Assembly (NCBI GenBank): GCA_964019425.1
Contig: OZ025843.1
Coordinates: 186,001 to 250,000 of the forward strand
From: Flectonema sp. DT1601
Taxonomy: Eukaryota; Euglenozoa; Diplonemea; Diplonemida; Diplonemidae
Direction of reading: 5' to 3'
DNA: 64,000 nucleotides
The position numbers were made by a program, and so were the translations under genes. Positions 9,804 to 21,264 of this stretch are shown one piece after another. The stretch's first letter is position 1, and every line of letters begins with the position of its first letter. The notes beneath the pieces are model-generated. The model saw only the letters and a program-made list of their open reading frames with translations, searched no databases and was not told where the DNA came from.

Positions 9804-12800
9804 TTAATAAAGACCACCAATTGTTTTTGAGCCTCTCCGAAGTGGATGTGACGCTGCAGACTTTGGAAGATTATTTTCCTTGTCATCGAATAACAAAACA
9901 TTAAGAGGATATCTCGGCAGTGTTGGTGAATACTGCTTTGCTATGTTTGGTATTTTCGATAAGTCGACTCTCTCAGTGAATGATCCGCTCTTGTAGCACT
10001 TCACAAGACGTTCTTTTAACCATCCATCTCTATCCCTAAGTACCCATGCCCTCATCAACTCTTGTTGTCGCTGAGGTACGCATTTATGATAGTTTTCTGA
10101 GAATCCTGTTTTTTTTGTTTTTTTTTTCCTTAAACAGTCCTTTATTAAATAACCAATAAAAAACATATAAAAAAAACACATACTAGGATATTGCGTAAGT
10201 ATACTGTCGAGAGGCTGAGATACGAGACCCTCAAAATTAAAGTCTTCAGGGAGTGGTGAAGACCAATCAGTGTCAGCCGTTCGTGAGGTGCTTCGTTTTC
10301 TTTGTAAGGAACCCATCAAAGCAAGTTCTCGATCTCTTCCTGATTGAAACATCTCTCTAAATAAGAGTGACATCTCACGGTCGGGATTGCCACGTTGCAT
10401 ACGAGAAGTTCTTTTTTGATCTTCAAAGCGGCGAATTTTTTCATTGAATGAGGCCTCGCGTTCTCTGTCGTTTTCAATTTTTTTCCGAATTTCAGCCTCA
10501 ACCGATTCTGCTTCCTGACGTCGCTGCTCAAGTTTGCGGCCTTCCTCCTCGTTGAGTTTTGATTTGCGAGCAGCTTCTTCTTCGGCGTGTTGGAGATGGA
10601 GAAGTTTTTGTTGTTCCTCATATTCAACTTGTCGTATTCTTTTTATCAGTTCTTCAGTTGTCTTTTGCTCTGTTTCGCGGAGTCCTTCTTCAAATGTACG
10701 ACGGCGAGTTTCATCTTCAGTTTGTTTCTTAGTCAGTCGGGCTTCTGTTTCTGCAAGTCGCTGTTTTTGTGATTCTTCTGCGGCACGGAGTCGTTCCCAA
10801 CGAGCTTCTTCAGCTTCTCGCTTGTTGCGAATCTCTTCCTCCACTTGTTGCCGCATTTGTAGTTCCTCAGCCTCCTCCCGTTGTCGTCGTTGACGGGCTT
10901 CGTCCTCATCGCGTTGCTGTTTTAGTTTCCACTCCTCTTCTTCTTCATGATGTCTGCGGAGTTGCTGTTCTAGTTCTTGTTGTTGTTTTTGATACAACTC
11001 TTCTTCTTCTCTTCGCTTGAGTTGGAAAGAGGCTTCTTCTTCCTGTCGTTGCTTTTGGCGTTGCTGATCTTCCTCAGCTATGTTCTTCCGCCATGTGGAT
11101 TCTTCTTCTTCTCGCTGTTGGATGCGTTCGCGTTCCTCTTCCTCTTCTCTTACTCGCTTTAGTATACGTTCGGCTTCCTCTTCTTCTTGTTGGAGTTTAT
11201 GGAGTTGTTTTTCTTTTTCCTGCTGCTGCTGTTCTTCCTCCTCCTGTCGCTTTCGTTGACGCTCTTCTTCGTCGCGAATCTTGCGGAGGCGATTTTCTTC
11301 CACTTGCCGTTCCTCTTCCTCCTCCTCCTGTCGTTTTCGTTCACGCTCTTCTTCTTCGCGAATTTTGCGACGACGACGATCCTCCATCTGCCGTTCTTCT
11401 TCTTCGTCCTCTTCTTGTCTCTTTCGTTGCCGTTCTTCTTCTTCGCGAATCTTGCGACGGCGGCGATCTTCTTCTTCCCGTTCTCGTTTTCGTCTGCGAC
11501 TTTCGTCTTCTGCTTCTTCGTCTTCTCGCTTCCTCCGCCGCCTATCTTCCTCTTCCTCAGCTTCCTGCCGCATTTTCTTTCGCTCTTCATCTTCTCGTCT
11601 TCTTCGCGCTTCCTCTCTTTCTCTCTCCTCTTCGAGAAGCTGACTTTTCCGTGCATCCCGATTCCTTTCTTCGGTTTCTTGCTGCCGACGACGTCTTTTG
11701 AATTCCTCCTCCTCCTGAAGCTTTCGGATTGAGAGACGAGGGAGATCAAAGCGAGGGGGGTCTTCATACGGATGTTGAGATGCGGAAGCGAGGGAGTCAC
11801 TTCGCCTGCGTTGACGAATCCGCTCCAGTTCCTGCATCCGAGTTTGAAGATCAGGTCTGAATGATTTAGATGGAACTGATTGTTGTAAAGAGTTGTTCAT
11901 TTCCTGAGTGTGAAAGTCAGGCATTTGAAATGATGACGGCCGTGCACGTGAAGAATGCTTTGAAACAGAAGGTGATTCACCACCTTGAATGTAATCACTT
12001 AGAAGACGATGAGCCAACGTGGCATTCAACGTACTCGATTTCACAGGAGTTAGTTTTGATGAATAGTACGAAAGTAACTTATGAGCTGATCTGTTGGCAT
12101 CCGCACCAGTTGCAGATGGACCTAATATATTATTGACCTTACCCTCACCACACATGGTTGATAAGAGTGTGTCTGCATCACATACAGGGAGAGAGGCGTC
12201 TAAGGCAGCAGCACAGTCATCAGTTGTTTTTAAACCTTTTTTCGTCGCGGGATGCAACATCTCTGAGAATGAAACTCCACTACGAGTTGCGTCGGATCCA
12301 ACATCCTCGATGGCAAGCCCCTCTAACATCGCTAGCCTGTCGATCATTAATCGATCACATTGATATATAACAACATCATCTCCTCCCTCAAGTACTACCT
12401 CTAGTCTTCCATCTGCTTTGTATCTGCGAAGCTGACTAACACATTCACTAGGAACACACTTTATAATACGACCATTCTTACTACAGATATACAGAGCTGT
12501 ATCAGTCAGGATTATTATTTTTGATTCAGAGCTGGTGTCGTCGTCGGAAGCTACCGATCCAGTTCCAAAAAAATGAAGTTTTTTTGTATTGAAGAATCGA
12601 AATGAAGATTGATAAGGTGCAGGGATCCCAACCAGTTCTATGGAAGGCGATCCAGATGCGGCTGACTCAGGAGATGGAGATGGCTGTTGGCGAACTGTTG
12701 GGAACGAATTCAGTCGAGGCGGCTTAATTTGAGGAGTTGCATACTTAATTGATGCTAAATTACTGTGCCATGCTGGACGTGTTGGGTCTATATCAAAGAC

Positions 12801-13871
12801 ATTGAGAACTACTGGAGGAGGACTCTCTGAACTACTACTCGAATGATCTTCTGAATCAGGTGGTGTCGGCGACATTCTAACCTTCTCTGGATCAGGTGGA
12901 ACAGGAGACGTCCTCATCTGCGGCGGTGACGGTGGAGGTGGAGGTGGAGGCGGAGGAGGTGCTTCTATTTTATTCACAACAGGCTCAACTTTTAGAATAG
13001 ATGCCGGCACAGATTGCACAACAGGTGCTGCCTGACTCTGAAACCCTTCATCCTTGAATTTCATTTTCTTAATAACAATTGGAACACGTGTAGTTCTACT
13101 TTGCTTCCTCCTCTCAGTCTCGGCAACGAATTCCGATGCTGGCTGTGCATTAAATGAAACCAACTCTCCCGAATGGACGCCAGACCTTGAGGCGGCGCTG
13201 TTAGGTTCGATGTGTGTGATGAACACACGACCATCCTCAACTTGCTGAAAAGTTAATCCCAGCTTCTCATCAGGATGTTCCAAAACAATAACGTTTCGAG
13301 TTGGTCTGGGGGATTTTACTTCTCTGGCTTTTTGAGGTGGTTTACTGTATCCAGAATTCTTCTTAAAACTACCAGCTAGCTGCCTGTTTAATTTTTTAAG
13401 TTCAACCGCCACAGGAATGGATATCACACGAAGCCACCTATCTGTTTGACAATGACGAAGATACGACATTAGTTTTAATATTTCATTTGTTGGGAGAACA
13501 TTCTGTCTGTGCTGCTCCAGTCTAATATGTAAGGAAGGTTCGTTCACACTGTCATGAAACTTTATTACTAAATCAACAGCATTTCTTTCTTGCATTAAAA
13601 CGTGTTCAATGTAACGATGTTGCGCAACTCTACTGATGAACGGTTCTTTTTTAATCTTTAATAGCATTAAGAAATCTGAGTCTAACAGTAGTAGTCTCGC
13701 TTCTGGAGTCCCTCTCGTTGATATCTTTTTAACCCAATGAAATGCATAGCAGACATTGTCAGAAGTTCTCACCGATGGGATCCAATCAGGTGGATCTATA
13801 GCGTCGTATTCTTTATTAACAACAACATCTTGTTCAGGGTAGTTGTGTTGATTAATTTTATTTTTAGACAT
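9804..13871 (-). CDS. PH-PDZ-PH protein with long charged coiled coil, one intron
   Basis: Two exons (13871-10184 and 10105-9804) are joined across a 78-nt intron (GTATGTG...AAACAG) to give 1329 residues. The intron length is a multiple of three without a stop, so it can be read through. N-terminal residues about 20-165 look like a PH-like fold (YAFHWVKKIS..RLLLLDSDFLMLLK). About 190-270 resembles a PDZ domain (KLGLTFQQVEDGRVFITHI, then SAASRSGVHSGELV). A poly-Pro region (about 310-400) precedes a second PH-like domain (about 430-530, KIIILTDTALYICSKNG). Residues 670-1190 are a highly charged Glu/Arg/Gln coiled coil. The C-terminal 100 residues are globular-looking. I infer a scaffold linking membrane lipid to the cytoskeleton. 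There is no specific family name I can give. Confidence 0.8.
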   Translation of the reverse strand: MSKNKINQHNYPEQDVVVNKEYDAIDPPDWIPSVRTSDNVCYAFHWVKKISTRGTPEARLLLLDSDFLMLLKIKKEPFISRVAQHRYIEHVLMQERNAVDLVIKFHDSVNEPSLHIRLEQHRQNVLPTNEILKLMSYLRHCQTDRWLRVISIPVAVELKKLNRQLAGSFKKNSGYSKPPQKAREVKSPRPTRNVIVLEHPDEKLGLTFQQVEDGRVFITHIEPNSAASRSGVHSGELVSFNAQPASEFVAETERRKQSRTTRVPIVIKKMKFKDEGFQSQAAPVVQSVPASILKVEPVVNKIEAPPPPPPPPPPSPPQMRTSPVPPDPEKVRMSPTPPDSEDHSSSSSESPPPVVLNVFDIDPTRPAWHSNLASIKYATPQIKPPRLNSFPTVRQQPSPSPESAASGSPSIELVGIPAPYQSSFRFFNTKKLHFFGTGSVASDDDTSSESKIIILTDTALYICSKNGRIIKCVPSECVSQLRRYKADGRLEVVLEGGDDVVIYQCDRLMIDRLAMLEGLAIEDVGSDATRSGVSFSEMLHPATKKGLKTTDDCAAALDASLPVCDADTLLSTMCGEGKVNNILGPSATGADANRSAHKLLSYYSSKLTPVKSSTLNATLAHRLLSDYIQGGESPSVSKHSSRARPSSFQMPDFHTQEMNNSLQQSVPSKSFRPDLQTRMQELERIRQRRRSDSLASASQHPYEDPPRFDLPRLSIRKLQEEEEFKRRRRQQETEERNRDARKSQLLEEEREREEARRRREDEERKKMRQEAEEEEDRRRRKREDEEAEDESRRRKREREEEDRRRRKIREEEERQRKRQEEDEEEERQMEDRRRRKIREEEERERKRQEEEEEERQVEENRLRKIRDEEERQRKRQEEEEQQQQEKEKQLHKLQQEEEEAERILKRVREEEEERERIQQREEEESTWRKNIAEEDQQRQKQRQEEEASFQLKRREEEELYQKQQQELEQQLRRHHEEEEEWKLKQQRDEDEARQRRQREEAEELQMRQQVEEEIRNKREAEEARWERLRAAEESQKQRLAETEARLTKKQTEDETRRRTFEEGLRETEQKTTEELIKRIRQVEYEEQQKLLHLQHAEEEAARKSKLNEEEGRKLEQRRQEAESVEAEIRKKIENDREREASFNEKIRRFEDQKRTSRMQRGNPDREMSLLFREMFQSGRDRELALMGSLQRKRSTSRTADTDWSSPLPEDFNFEGLVSQPLDSILTQYPSMCFFYMFFIGYLIKDCLRKKKTKKTGFSENYHKCVPQRQQELMRAWVLRDRDGWLKERLVKCYKSGSFTERVDLSKIPNIAKQYSPTLPRYPLNVLLFDDKENNLPKSAASHPLRRGSKTIGGLY
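10106..10183 (-). other. 78-nt intron of the coiled-coil scaffold gene
   Basis: Donor GTATGTG and acceptor CAAAAAAAACAG. It is A/T-rich, phase 1, and its removal joins QYP to RFSENYHKC. Without removal the frame encodes an unlikely hydrophobic/lysine insert. Confidence 0.75.
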
Positions 13872-15744
13872 TTTCGTTTTTGTAATGGTGTTTTTTTTTC
13901 TACATATCGATTATATAAATAGAACTGAAAAAAAAAAAAGAAATAATAATAAAAAAGTAAACAACAAGAAAAGTTTTTCATTAGAGCATTTCATATTGGT
14001 TATTGCTGATGCAGACCTAGAGAATAGAGAATAATATTTATGATGAAAAAATAAGAAAACAAAATCTCTCTCCTTTTTGCAGAAAAAAAAAAAAAAAAAA
14101 AAAAAACACAAGTACAGTACGAGTATTGTTAGTGCCGGCCACGTTCCAGTACGAATGGTCGGGCCGACTTTTTAAACTGCGAACGAACAAAATGCCGACG
14201 GGACAAAAAAAAAAAAAAAAAAAGAAAAACCATTCAGATAAAAAAAAGCCTTATATTTTGTTTTGATTGCAGACAGTATTACTTGCGTGCGGTAAACAAA
14301 ACGGCTCTCAAAATCTGAATAGTTTTTTTTTTCCTTTTTTCCCCCGCCCCCCCGACTTCGTCGGCGCAAAACAAAAATAAAATGAATGAATGAAAGAACA
14401 AAAACAGACAGACAAACTAATACATAAACACCTTTTTAAAAAAAAAAAAAAATAAAAAAACATCCTTATTGAAATATGCAATAGGACGTTTATTCTAAAT
14501 TACATCTCATTCAATCAATTCTAAAGACAAAAGTCTCACTACACATAGAGACTATGTCAACCCTCACCGACTGTTATCAGTAAGAATGACTATGATCTCA
14601 GTGTTCGTTCTCTTTCATATGAAATGACCTTAAAAAAAAAAAAAAAAAAAAAAAAACTACAACTCCCATCGGAGAAGATTACCCTCGACTTGGGCGTGTC
14701 TACTTCATACTATTCCTTATTCCTTTTTTTTTTTTTTTTTTTTTTTTTTCATCTCGAAGACATTGTTTTTTTTTTTTAACTATTGAAAGAGAATTGTAGC
14801 AACATAACGTCAACGCCCTTTACTTTATATGGTTTGTTTCCGGTTGCGTACAAAACAAAAAAACAAAGTTTGAGAATTATTTAGTAAGTTGCCGATTCTT
14901 TTTTTTTTTCCCCTCCTGTTATTTGTTAAAGGTCCTACCTACCTCATAACAACAGTGTTTAATATTATTATTATTATTGTTTTTTTTTGGCATTAAAAAA
15001 TGTAAAAAAAAAAAAAAAAAATTTAAAAAAAAGAGGAAAATAACGAGAGGGGAGGGAAACACGAGAGGGAAAATAACAGAACATGCCATCCTGAGAATTC
15101 CTGTCTACGATAAGATATTGTCAAGTGGAAAGAAAAGAAAAGAAAAAAAAAAGAAGAAAAAAAAGCCGAACCACCTTTTTTTTTTTTACATGATCAGAGG
15201 CTTTGCGAAATGTAACGAAGACATTCAACAGTCGTACTGCCGACGGGAGATTGGACTTCCCTGCTGTTAACAAATATTCTTGGATTTTTTCATAAGAGGA
15301 CAACACGAAAATACAACAACTTCCCTAAAATTAAAGAAGCAATCGACGAGCTCAATGCTACACTAATTCACCTCCCAGTTTTCTTAACAGGATTTTTGCT
15401 ACTAATAAAAAATTAAAAATAAAGCTTGGCATCGGTCACTTCTTCACTTGACAATATTCATTGCAAAATTACAAAAAAAAAAAATTTTTTTTTTTTTTTT
15501 TTTTTTTTCTTGAAGAACAAAAAACATAACGAAAAACATAATTAACCGCACAAAAAATAACAAACTTAACCAGCATCATAATTTTAAAATAGTTGGGTAA
15601 TACGAAATTAATATTTTTCCCAACTGAGTGAATGTCTTTTCACTCCGTGATATCCTTTTAGGATTCGTTTTTTTTTTTTCCATCAGTTTTAACATTTTTT
15701 TTTTTTTTTTTTTTTTTTCCATGTTCTTTAAAACCGATCAATTT
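13872..15744. other. Long AT-rich spacer, no gene seen
   Basis: 1.87 kb dominated by A and T runs (for example 14082-14105, 14203-14223, 14635-14657, 14727-14749, 15480-15509). One dispersed element lies at 14205-14372. Short open frames on both strands are low-complexity Lys/Phe translations of these runs. I see no RNA gene. Confidence 0.6.
14205..14372 (-). repeat. Dispersed element with CGACGAAGTCGG palindrome, copy 1
   Basis: Read on the minus strand it shares, in order, GCGCCGACGAAGTCGG, AACTATTCAGATT, GAGAGCCGTT, AACAAAATATAAGGCTT and ATCTGAATGG with 33385-33500 (plus strand). A shorter version is at 25930-25985. The second half also occurs at the start of each unit of the surface-protein array. 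Confidence 0.65.
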
Positions 15745-18700
15745 CTATGTTTCTCGCTTCTCTCGTCTTGATGAAATAGAATGTCTCGTTGAGTGACCAG
15801 ACACATTTGATCGTGATGACAACTGTCTGGAAGATCCAGGCACGATAGATCTGTTTTGGTTATTTGTTGTTGTTGTTATTGTTTTTGATTCTTAAATACC
15901 TATTTTTTTTTTTTTTTATAATTCTAAATATCTCAGACCATATGAACAGGAACACTGATATATAAATCAAACGGTCCATGCCTGAATGCTCTTTTTTTTC
16001 TTTTTATATTTATTTTTATCATCTCACTCTCCTTCTATAATTATTCACCATTCACAATATCTCAGACCATATGAACAGGAACACTGATATATAAATCAAA
16101 CGGTCCATGCCTGAATGCTCTTTTTTTTCTTTTATATTTATTTTTATCATCTCACTCTCCTTCTATAATTATTCACCATTCACAATATCTCAGACCATAT
16201 GAACAGGAACACTGATATATAAATCAAACGGTCCATGCCTGAATGCTCTTTTTTTTCTTTTTATATTTATTTTTATCATCTCACTCTCCTTCTATAATTA
16301 TTCACCATTCACAATATCTCAGACCATATGAACAGGAACACTGATATATAAATCAAACGGTCCATGCCTGAATGCTCTTTTTTTCTTTTTATATTTATTT
16401 TTATCATCTCACTCTCCTTCTATAATTATTCACCATTCACAATATCTCAGACCATATGAACAGGAACACTGATATATTAATCAAACGGTCCATGCCTGAA
16501 TGCTCTTTTTTTTCATTTTATATTTACTTTTATCATCTCACTCTCCTTCTATAATTATTCACCATTAACAATATCTCAGACCATATGAACAGGAACACTG
16601 ATATATAAATCAAACGGTCCATGCCTGAATGCTCCTTTTTTTCTTTTTATATTTATTTTTATCATCTCACTCTCCTTCTATAATTATTCACCATTCACAA
16701 TATCTCAGACCATATGAACAGGAACACTGATATATTAATCAAACGGTCCATGCCTGAATGCTCCTTTTTTTCTTTTTATATTTATTTTTATCATCTCACT
16801 CTCCTTCTATAATTATTCACCATTCACAATATCTCAGACCATATGAACAGGAACACTGATATATTAATCAAACGGTCCATGCCTGAATGCTCTTTTTTCT
16901 CTTTTTATATTTATTTTCATCATCTCACTCTCCTTCTATAATTATTCACCATTCACAATATCTCAGACCATATGAACAGGAACACTGATATATAAATCAA
17001 ACGGTCCATGCCTGAATGCTCTTTTTTTCTTTTTATATTTATTTTTATCATCTCACTCTCCTTCTATAATTATTCACCATTCACAATATCTCAGACCATA
17101 TGAACAGGAACACTGATATATAAATCAAACGGTCCATGCCTGAATGCTCTTTTTTTTCTTTTTATATTTACTTTTATCATCTCACTCTCCTTCTATAATT
17201 ATTCACCATTCACAATATCTCAGACCATATGAACAGGAACACTGATATATAAATCAAACGGTCCATGCCTGAATGCTCTTTTTTTTTGTTTTTATATTTA
17301 TTTTTATCATCTCACTCTCCTTCTATAATTATTCACCATTCACAATATCTCAGACCATATGAACAGGAACACTGATATATAAATCAAACGGTCCATGCCT
17401 GAATGCTCTTTTTTTTCTTTTTATATTTATTTTTATCATCTCACTCTCCTTCTGTAATTATTCACCATTCACAATATCTCAGACCATATGAACAGGAACA
17501 CTGATATATAAATCAAACGGTCCATGCCTGAATGCTCTTTTTTTTCTTTTATATTTATTTTTATCATCTCACTCTCCTTCTATAATTATTCACCATTCAC
17601 AATATCTCAGACCATATGAACAGGAACACTGATATATAAATCAAACGGTCCATGCCTGAATGCTCTTTTTTTTCTTTTATATTTATTTTTATCATCTCAC
17701 TCTCCTTCTATAATTATTCACCATTCACAATATCTCAGACCATATGAACAGGAACACTGATATATAAATCAAACGGTCCATGCCTGAATGCTCTTTTTTT
17801 TCTTTTTATATTTATTTTTATCATCTCACTCTCCTTCTATAATTATTCACCATTCACAATATCTCAGACCATATGAACAGGAACACTGATATATAAATCA
17901 AACGGTCCATGCCTGAATGCTCTTTTTTTTCTTTTTATATTTATTTTTATCATCTCACTCTCCTTCTATAATTATTCACCATTCACAATATCTCAGACCA
18001 TATGAACAGGAACACTGATATATAAATCAAACGGTCCATGCCTGAATGCTCTTTTTTTCTTTTTATATTTATTTTTATCATCTCACTCTCCTTCTATAAT
18101 TATTCACCATTCACAATATCTCAGACCATATGAACAGGAACACTGATATATAAATCAAACGGTCCATGCCTGAATGCTCTTTTTTTTTGTTTTTATATTT
18201 ATTTTTATCATCTCACTCTCCTTCTATAATTATTCACCATTCACAATATCTCAGACCATATGAACAGGAACACTGATATATAAATCAAACGGTCCATGCC
18301 TGAATGCTCTTTTTTTCTTTTTATATTTATTTTTATCATCTCACTCTCCTTCTATAATTATTCACCATTCACAATATCTCAGACCATATGAACAGGAACA
18401 CTGATATATAAATCAAACGGTCCATGCCTGAATGCTCTTTTTTTTTGTTTTTATATTTATTTTTATCATCTCACTCTCCTTCTATAATTATTCACCATTC
18501 ACAATATCTCAGACCATATGAACAGGAACACTGATATATAAATCAAACGGTCCATGCCTGAATGCTCTTTTTTTTCTTTTTATATTTATTTTTATCATCT
18601 CACTCTCCTTCTATAATTATTCACCATTCACAATATCTCAGACCATATGAACAGGAACACTGATATATAAATCAAACGGTCCATGCCTGAATGCTCTTTT

Positions 18701-20935
18701 TTTTCTTATATTTATATTTCAAAAAAAAAATATTAAAAAAAAAAAAAAAAAAAACCACATACGACGCACGAACATGTCTGGCAAGTTCGTTTTGTCTTTC
18801 TGCCTTTTCCCGATCGCGAGCTTCTTTTTTTTCTTTCTTTTTTTGATTGCGGTGTTGGTCTGCCGCACGTTGCCTGTCGGCTTCCATTTTGACGTCCTCG
18901 ACGTCTTTCGGAACATCGACGGAAGGAACAAAAAAATCAGATCCAATATTAACATTCATTGACTCCTTACCAACTAGTAGTTTCGACGGACAATCAATTC
19001 TGTTGTTAATTCCCTCGTATGCATTGTCGTTCATTCTTAGTGAGGTATTTATGTGACCTTGACCATGTACCCATGCTTGAACTTCTAAAAATCCTATCTG
19101 ATCATAAAGAAATTTAACACAGATATCAACATCACCTGCTGGACGAGGAGGAATGTTTTCTGTAGAAAGTTGGTTGTTGATTTTTTTTTTTTTTTTTTTT
19201 CAAAAATTCTGGGAAAAAAAAAATTTCACAAACCTAACATGCAGGTACCCAGATGAAAATTTTCAGATGCCAGAGTACTCTCACCCTGAAAGATACTAAA
19301 CTGCAGTGACTGTTGATCATCTACAGATGTTTTGTACATAAAGAACAACTCTAGACGTTGTGAAGGAGGAACTGGTGTATTTCGATGTATAACAATGTGA
19401 TATTGATCATTAGGAAGTGCAATACCGACTGTTTGAGGAACAACATCAGAAATAAGTGGTAGGGCTGGTGGAGGTACCGAAGATGAACTTTCGTGTTCCA
19501 ACATAACGGCTGCTTTAATTGCCGCTCCTTCGGCAACTATTTGATCGGGATTCGGCACTTTAACCAAAAAAGCTTTGAATCCAAAGAAAAATTTTTCTAT
19601 AACCTCTTGTATTTTTTTCATTCTGGTACTACCACCAACCAAAACCACATCATCAATAGACCCCTTGTGTAATCCACTCTCAGACAAAACGCTACTCATG
19701 ACGTTAACAGCTTGTGTGATAAGTTTAGATACCAACATGTCCATCTTTGCTCTTGTCAGCTGACCTTTGTAAACCTGTTTGGCTATTTCAATCTCAAAAG
19801 TTTGATTCGATGCTTCAGCGAGAGCTTCCTTTACTTCTCTACAACGGTTTATTAGCTCAACATGTTCATAAGGTGTTAACTTAACCAGACCAGTTGGTTC
19901 TTTTGGAAGAGTTGGAAGTTTTTTTAACATGTCTTGACGAAAGTGATCGAATAAAGCCATGTCGAAATCATCACCTCCGAGATGACGATTACCTCCAGTT
20001 GAGAGTACCTCAAAACGTTTGGTGTCCATAAACATGACCGTTACGTCAAGGGTTCCTCCCCCAAGATCAAAAACTAACACGTTCTTACGCTGCCATAGAT
20101 TTTCACTTGATTTTGCTGAATGGACACCACAGGCAATGGCTGCTGCGGTTGGTTCATTTAGTATCATCAAAACGTTAAGACCTGCAAGTGTTCCTGCTTT
20201 CTTAGTCATAGCACGCTGAACATCATTAAAGTATGCTGGCACTGTTATGACTGCATCTCTTACATCACGTCGCAAGTGATCAGCTGAAGCAAATTGTTTT
20301 ACATGTTCCAAGATCTTCGCTGCTAGCTGTTCTGGTAAGATGGGTTCTTCTTTTCCTCTTATTTGAAATCCGCATTGTCCACTGGGATGTTTTCGAACTT
20401 TGTATGGATATTTCTTTGCTAATTCTGCTGTATTTTGATCATACTTTCTTCCAATCCATCTTTTTGATGAATATATAGTATCAACTGGATTAAGTCCCCA
20501 TTGCTTAGCAGCAGCGTGACCAACCAGGACGTCATTCTTTGTGTAAGCAACAGTACTGGGTATCAAACTCGCAGAGTACTGAAACGATCGTAAGACGGTC
20601 GCGCTTTTTCCATTCCAAGCTGCGACGCAAGAGTTGGTTGTTCCTAAATCGATACCCAAACAGGGCATGTATTCCTGTGGTCCTGATTCCTTGCCGAGAC
20701 CTGCTGGGGGGATGCCTGATCCTGGTCTGAGTAACCCCCATCGGGATCTCGATATTTTTGTGATATTCTTCTTCGTGTAAAGAGTAAAACTTCTTGCCAC
20801 GTCTCTTCTACGAGTCGCCTCCTGATCAGCTCGAAATAGCGCATCACCATCTCGAGCTTTGTGTGGTAGCAGGGCTTCTTTTCTTACAATTCCACCACTC
20901 TTTTGCGCTCTCGGTGATCGAGGCGATGTCAGCAT
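15745..20935 (-). CDS. Divergent Hsp70-family chaperone with satellite-filled last intron
   Basis: Three exons: 20935-19234, 19159-18763 and 15850-15745 (734 residues). The Hsp70 ATPase motifs are clear: GIDLGTTNSC at 94-103, then VFDLGGGTLDVTV and VVLVGGSTRM. The substrate domain is recovered only by splicing the 74-nt intron (MLENIPPRPAGDVDI, matching the family's GIPPAPRG region). The C-terminus is a Lys/Glu-rich helix and a Ser/Arg tail, with no EEVD motif. The second intron (18762-15851, GTATGTGG...CCAAAACAG) is 2912 nt, and exon phases agree exactly on both sides. A 90-residue basic N-terminal extension precedes MPCLGIDLGTT. The longer start is chosen because an AG acceptor lies 16 nt before it, but M90 is possible. 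Known role: ATP-driven protein folding. The compartment is unclear; the extension could be a targeting sequence. Confidence 0.85.
15925..18716. repeat. 22-copy 128-bp satellite inside the Hsp70 intron
   Basis: A 127-130 bp unit is repeated head to tail 22 times with very few substitutions. Landmarks are AATATCTCAGACC, AACAGGAACACTGATATA, CGGTCCATGCCTGAATGC, a variable T run and ATCTCACTCTCCTTC. Length differences lie almost only in the T run. The array fills nearly all of the 2.9-kb last intron of the Hsp70-like gene. Confidence 0.95.
19160..19233 (-). other. 74-nt first intron of the Hsp70-like gene
   Basis: Donor GTTTGTG and acceptor CTTTCTACAG, phase 1, with an internal A run. Removal restores the conserved Hsp70 substrate-domain sequence ENIPPRPAG. 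Confidence 0.85.
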
Positions 20936-21264
20936 TGAACTGAATAGTGACCTGTTGTAAAAGTGAACAGTAGAATCAAGAGATGTGCCTTTTAGACTTT
21001 TCTACTTAACTACCAGAACAGAGATATCTCCCTCCGCGAGATGCGAGGGGGGAGAAATTTACGGGGGAAAAGAACTTTTTGTCGTTAATTAAATACTGGG
21101 ATCGGGGAATTGTTAAAAAAAATGGCAGCATCGTTTCGATGTGCATAAGAGGAGACACTTTTGTCTGTAATAATAACCTTTTTCTCCCTTTTTTTTTCTA
21201 TCTCAAAAAACTCTATTTTTTTTTTTTTTGTAACGTGTCTGTTTTCTTTCTCCAGAAAGATCTA
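20936..21264. other. Spacer, no gene seen
   Basis: 330 bp between the Hsp70 start and the IFT139 stop. It carries a candidate acceptor (TTTTACAACAG at about 20952-20962, minus strand) 16 nt before the Hsp70 ATG. Otherwise AT-rich with T runs. Confidence 0.6.

Noticed and set aside
10534-11732. Several plus-strand frames opposite the coiled-coil gene
   Set aside because: They are Ser/Arg- or Leu/Phe-rich shadows of Glu/Arg codons on the coding strand.
14977-15270. 97-codon plus-strand frame
   Set aside because: Lys-rich translation of A runs with no domain, on the strand opposite to all genes.
15925-18716. The 128-bp repeat as a CRISPR array
   Set aside because: The whole unit is repeated with no unique spacers, and the setting is eukaryotic.
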